Origin: Actinoplanes utahensis
GTDB lineage: Bacteria; Actinomycetota; Actinomycetes; Mycobacteriales; Micromonosporaceae
DNA length: 39,930 nt
Direction of reading: 5' to 3'
NCBI RefSeq assembly: GCF_016862455.1
Contig: NZ_BOMZ01000013.1
Coordinates: forward strand, 1 to 39,930
In this document: positions 38,095 to 39,930 of the stretch, piece by piece
Layout: the number at the start of each line of letters is the position of its first letter
Position numbering within the stretch: the first letter of the stretch is position 1
Translations under genes and position numbers: made by a program
The notes under the pieces: generated by a model
What the model was told of the DNA's origin: nothing
Seen by the model: only the letters and a program-made list of their open reading frames with translations
The model's database searches: none

Positions 38095-39321
38095 TCATGC
38101 CCGGCGCAGGACGCCCGCCAGGCCGGAGACCGCCAGGATCCGTGCGACGTACGCCTGAGCGCCCGTCACGCCGAACTCCACCCCGGCCGCCGTCGCGGTC
38201 TGCCCGGCGTCCAGCAGCACCGCCACGCCGGCCGCGTCCACCAGCGGCACCGCCGACAGGTCCACCACCACCGACGTCGCCCGGTCCCCGGCGTTCGCGT
38301 GACCCGGGCCGGTCCCCCCGGCGTTCGCGTGTCCCGGGCCGGTCCCCCCGGCGTTCGCGTGTCCCGGGCCGGTCCCCCCGGTGATCGCGTGCCGCAGGCC
38401 GGTCCGCAGCCGCTCCGCGGTGTCCCGGTCCACCTCGCCGCGCACCCGCACCCGCAGGACGCCGCCCTCCCGCGTCACCGACACCTGCATCCCGGTGCGC
38501 TCGCCGCGGGCGTCGCCCTCCCAGTGCTGCGGGATGTCGCTGAGCATCGCCTCCCGCAACCAGGCCAGCGCCCGGCTCAGCAGCCGCGACACGTGCATCT
38601 GCGAGATGCCCAACTCGGCGGCGATCTCGGCCTGGGTGCGGTTGCCGTAGAACCGCATCGCCAGCATCCGCCGCTCCCGGGCCGGCATGCGCAACAGCAG
38701 ATCGGTGACGGTCAGCTTGTCGGTCACCGACTCCAGATCGTCGTCGACGCCGCCGAGCAGATCCCCGAACTCGGCCGTGCCCTCCCCGGCGACCGGCGCG
38801 TTCAGCGAGGCCGGCGTGTAACCCGCCGCCGACTCGACCGCCTCCAGCACCGCCGCCTCGCTCACCCCGAGCCGGTCCGCCAACTCTCCCGCCGTCGGCG
38901 TCCGCGCCAGCACGCCGGTCAGGATCATCGAGGCGTGCCCGACCTCCAGGCTCAGGTCCTGCACCCGGCGCGGCACGTGCACGCCCCAGGTACGGTCCCG
39001 GAAGTGCCGTTTCAGCTCACCCGAGATGGTGATCACCGCATAGGCGGTGAAGGAGCCGCGCTCCGGATCATAGCGATCGACGGCTTTGATCAGACCCAGC
39101 CGTGCGACCTGCTCCAGATCCTCCAGGTACTCCCCGCGGCCACGATAGCGGCGGGCGAGCCGGCCGGCGAACGGCAGACAGTAACGGACCAGGTCCTCCC
39201 GGAGCGCCTCGGCCTCGGCATCCGACGCCCCGGCACGGCGTGCCGCGAACTCCAGCGCCGCCGCGTCGAGATCCTCGAGCGCGCTCTCGGCAGCCTCACC
39301 GGCGTGACCTCGCGCGGGCAT
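38095..39321 (-). CDS. SigB/SigF/SigG-family sigma factor fused to a STAS domain
   Basis: A 408-residue protein. Sigma region 2 lies at about 43-115 (DLVRYCLPFAGRLARRYRG, EYLEDLEQVARLGLIKAVDRYD, FTAYAVITISGELKRHFRD), region 3 at 117-170, and region 4 with its helix-turn-helix at 206-260 (NRTQAEIAAELGISQMHVSRLL). Usual family members end there; this one continues with a STAS domain (about 278-408: LRVRVRGEVDRDTAERL, VVVDLSAVPLVDAAGVAVLLDAG). The phospho-switch position reads DAAG (362-365), without Ser. Three copies of GGTGPGHANA (316-345) are inserted in a STAS loop. The ATG at 39319-39321 follows AAGGGG. It is probably a general-stress sigma factor whose fused STAS domain competes for or recruits the STAS-ATPase proteins. 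Confidence 0.9.
   Translation of the reverse strand: MPARGHAGEAAESALEDLDAAALEFAARRAGASDAEAEALREDLVRYCLPFAGRLARRYRGRGEYLEDLEQVARLGLIKAVDRYDPERGSFTAYAVITISGELKRHFRDRTWGVHVPRRVQDLSLEVGHASMILTGVLARTPTAGELADRLGVSEAAVLEAVESAAGYTPASLNAPVAGEGTAEFGDLLGGVDDDLESVTDKLTVTDLLLRMPARERRMLAMRFYGNRTQAEIAAELGISQMHVSRLLSRALAWLREAMLSDIPQHWEGDARGERTGMQVSVTREGGVLRVRVRGEVDRDTAERLRTGLRHAITGGTGPGHANAGGTGPGHANAGGTGPGHANAGDRATSVVVDLSAVPLVDAAGVAVLLDAGQTATAAGVEFGVTGAQAYVARILAVSGLAGVLRRA
38291..38380 (-). repeat. 30-bp tandem repeat inside the sigma-STAS gene
   Basis: Three exact-length 30-bp units (38291-38320, 38321-38350, 38351-38380). Units 2 and 3 are identical and unit 1 differs at one silent base. A decayed fourth copy (38381-38405) is native STAS coding sequence, so the array seems to be a recent in-frame expansion. 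Confidence 0.9.
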
Positions 39322-39331
39322 GTCACCCCTT

Positions 39332-39399
39332 CCGGCAACGATCCTCCGGGCAGCATGAGCCGTGACCGGTAACGATCCTCCGGGCAGCATCAGCCGTGA
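39332..39399 (-). repeat. Two 34-bp tandem repeats in the leader of the sigma gene
   Basis: Copies 39332-39365 and 39366-39399 differ at two bases. They fill most of the untranslated leader between the predicted promoter and the ATG. Each copy carries GGAGGATCG on the mRNA strand, resembling a ribosome binding site. Confidence 0.85.
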
Positions 39400-39427
39400 C
39401 GGAGAATCTCCCTGTCCAGAGACGCTA

Positions 39428-39453
39428 CTGCCCGCAAGCCCCTCACCTCAAAC
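39428..39453 (-). promoter_or_regulatory. Candidate SigB/SigF-type promoter of the sigma gene (autoregulation)
   Basis: On the minus strand, GTTT (39453-39450), a 16-base spacer and GGGCAG (39433-39428). The -10-like box is identical to that of the first STAS-ATPase gene. It lies about 107 bases before the ATG, leaving a leader of roughly 100 bases that includes the tandem repeats. Confidence 0.6.
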
Positions 39454-39733
39454 ACATCCACGAACGCCGACCCGGTTTCGCCTGCTGCCACCCACCCGCG
39501 GCGGCCGGCCGTCCCCGGAAGCCGGCATCCCCCGAGCCGGACACCTCCTGCCGTCCCAGCGTCCGGCGTCCTGCCGTCCTCGCGTCTGCCGTCCGGCGCC
39601 TTGCCGTCCTCGCGTCTGCCGAACGGTACAAAAGCCGTGAACAACCCCACGGCAAGACCACCGCCCGATCCCTCGATCGAGCCCCGTGATGAAGCCGTGG
39701 GCGGGTCAGTGAGAGCCGCGGGAGGGTAGGCCG
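39454..39733. repeat. Intergenic region with a 30-bp repeat
   Basis: No convincing gene. The array 39548-39621 contains a 23-base partial unit, one 30-base unit and most of another, each built on CTGCCGTCCTCGCGTCTGCC. CTCGATCGAG (near 39672) is a 10-bp palindrome. Open frames on both strands here are Arg/Pro/Gly-rich, without family resemblance. Confidence 0.5.
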
Positions 39734-39930
39734 CTGGGTGCGATAGAAGGGTCCTCCAAGGCTTCCGGGACGGCGGCCGGGGCGGGGCGCGCGGAGCCAC
39801 TCCCCGAGCGGGCCGGAAGACCGGACGGGACGTTCTCGTCATCGGTCGGCGCGCCGTCGTTCGCGGATGCGCTCGCCGCCGCGGGGCGCCCGATCGGTGC
39901 GGTCGCCGACTGGGTGCCGGAGATCGGGGC
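39734..39930 (+). CDS. Possible start of a gene running out of the window
   Basis: The frame from 39713 to the window end is open, with GC-biased third positions and a plausible translation towards its end (SSVGAPSFADALAAAGRPIG). There is no in-frame ATG, GTG or TTG. The only candidate is CTG 39734, seven bases after a strong GGGAGGG. The N-terminus would be Gly/Ala/Arg-rich. No family can be named from 65 residues. The true start may lie beyond the window. Confidence 0.25.
   Translation, partial: MGAIEGSSKASGTAAGAGRAEPLPERAGRPDGTFSSSVGAPSFADALAAAGRPIGAVADWVPEIG

Noticed and set aside
39390..39842. A 150-codon minus-strand frame upstream of the sigma gene
   Set aside because: Translation is Arg/Pro/Gly-rich, driven by the 30-bp repeat, and it overlaps the predicted sigma promoter.
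1..39930. CRISPR arrays, tRNA or rRNA genes, insertion sequences, integrase or phage genes
   Set aside because: I looked for spaced repeats, cloverleaf sequences, terminal inverted repeats and transposase or integrase motifs and saw none; the tandem repeats found are short, contiguous and differently explained.

Overview
The window is very GC-rich, with many GTG starts, mycothiol ligase (mshC), F420-type LLM oxidoreductase, SecA2-like translocase, glucosyl-3-phosphoglycerate synthase and DUF5703/DUF3090-type proteins. This points to an actinomycete, most likely a Micromonosporaceae relative such as Actinoplanes (inference from gene content; no ribosomal marker is present). I see no tRNA, rRNA, CRISPR array, prophage or insertion sequence. 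The DNA reads as chromosomal core or semi-core sequence with a few lineage-specific islands.

Layout. 1-2120: the end of a Gly/Pro-rich repeat protein, an eroded and frameshifted gene remnant, a strong hairpin, and a small secreted Gly/Tyr-rich protein. 2121-6682 (minus): an operon of F420/LLM oxidoreductase, histidine phosphatase, DUF3090, a SCO1664-type kinase-like protein and mshC, tightly coupled by overlaps. 6819-10919 (plus): aldo/keto reductase, a NarL-type two-component pair, a polytopic membrane protein and DUF5703. 10983-12995 (minus): M20 peptidase and an acidic His-tailed protein. 13107-14778 (plus): hemerythrin-like protein and a LysR regulator. 14819-17377 (minus): a ClpC-like AAA+ unfoldase with a Gly-His linker, divergent from a small NYN/PIN-like protein.

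18315-23079 (plus) is a compact four-gene operon. It encodes a small helical-hairpin protein, a second helical protein, a 939-residue FtsK/EccC-like ATPase with one intact and two degenerate ATPase-like lobes, and a membrane-anchored coiled-coil protein. It looks like a translocation-type machine not matching a canonical type VII locus. 23303-29199 holds DUF72, a TraR/DksA-type protein, a uridine-kinase-like protein without a P-loop, a winged-helix regulator, an ankyrin protein and SecA2. 29257-33585 has a sugar/polyol oxidoreductase pair divergent from gpgS and a GT4 glycosyltransferase.

33587-39453 is a stress-signalling module: STAS-ATPase fusion, CheB, CheR-PAS with a near-perfect heptad coiled coil, a second STAS-ATPase fusion, and a convergent SigB/SigF-family sigma factor that carries its own C-terminal STAS domain. 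No chemoreceptor, CheA or CheW is present. The two STAS-ATPase genes and the sigma gene are each preceded by the same promoter pattern, GTTT-N16-GGG(C/A)AG. Near relatives (GTTT-N15 to N17-GGGTA) stand upstream of the clp, dksA-like and hemerythrin genes. The simplest reading is a self-regulated general-stress regulon whose control module and several targets all lie in this window. I consider this, with the FtsK-like operon, the most interesting content.
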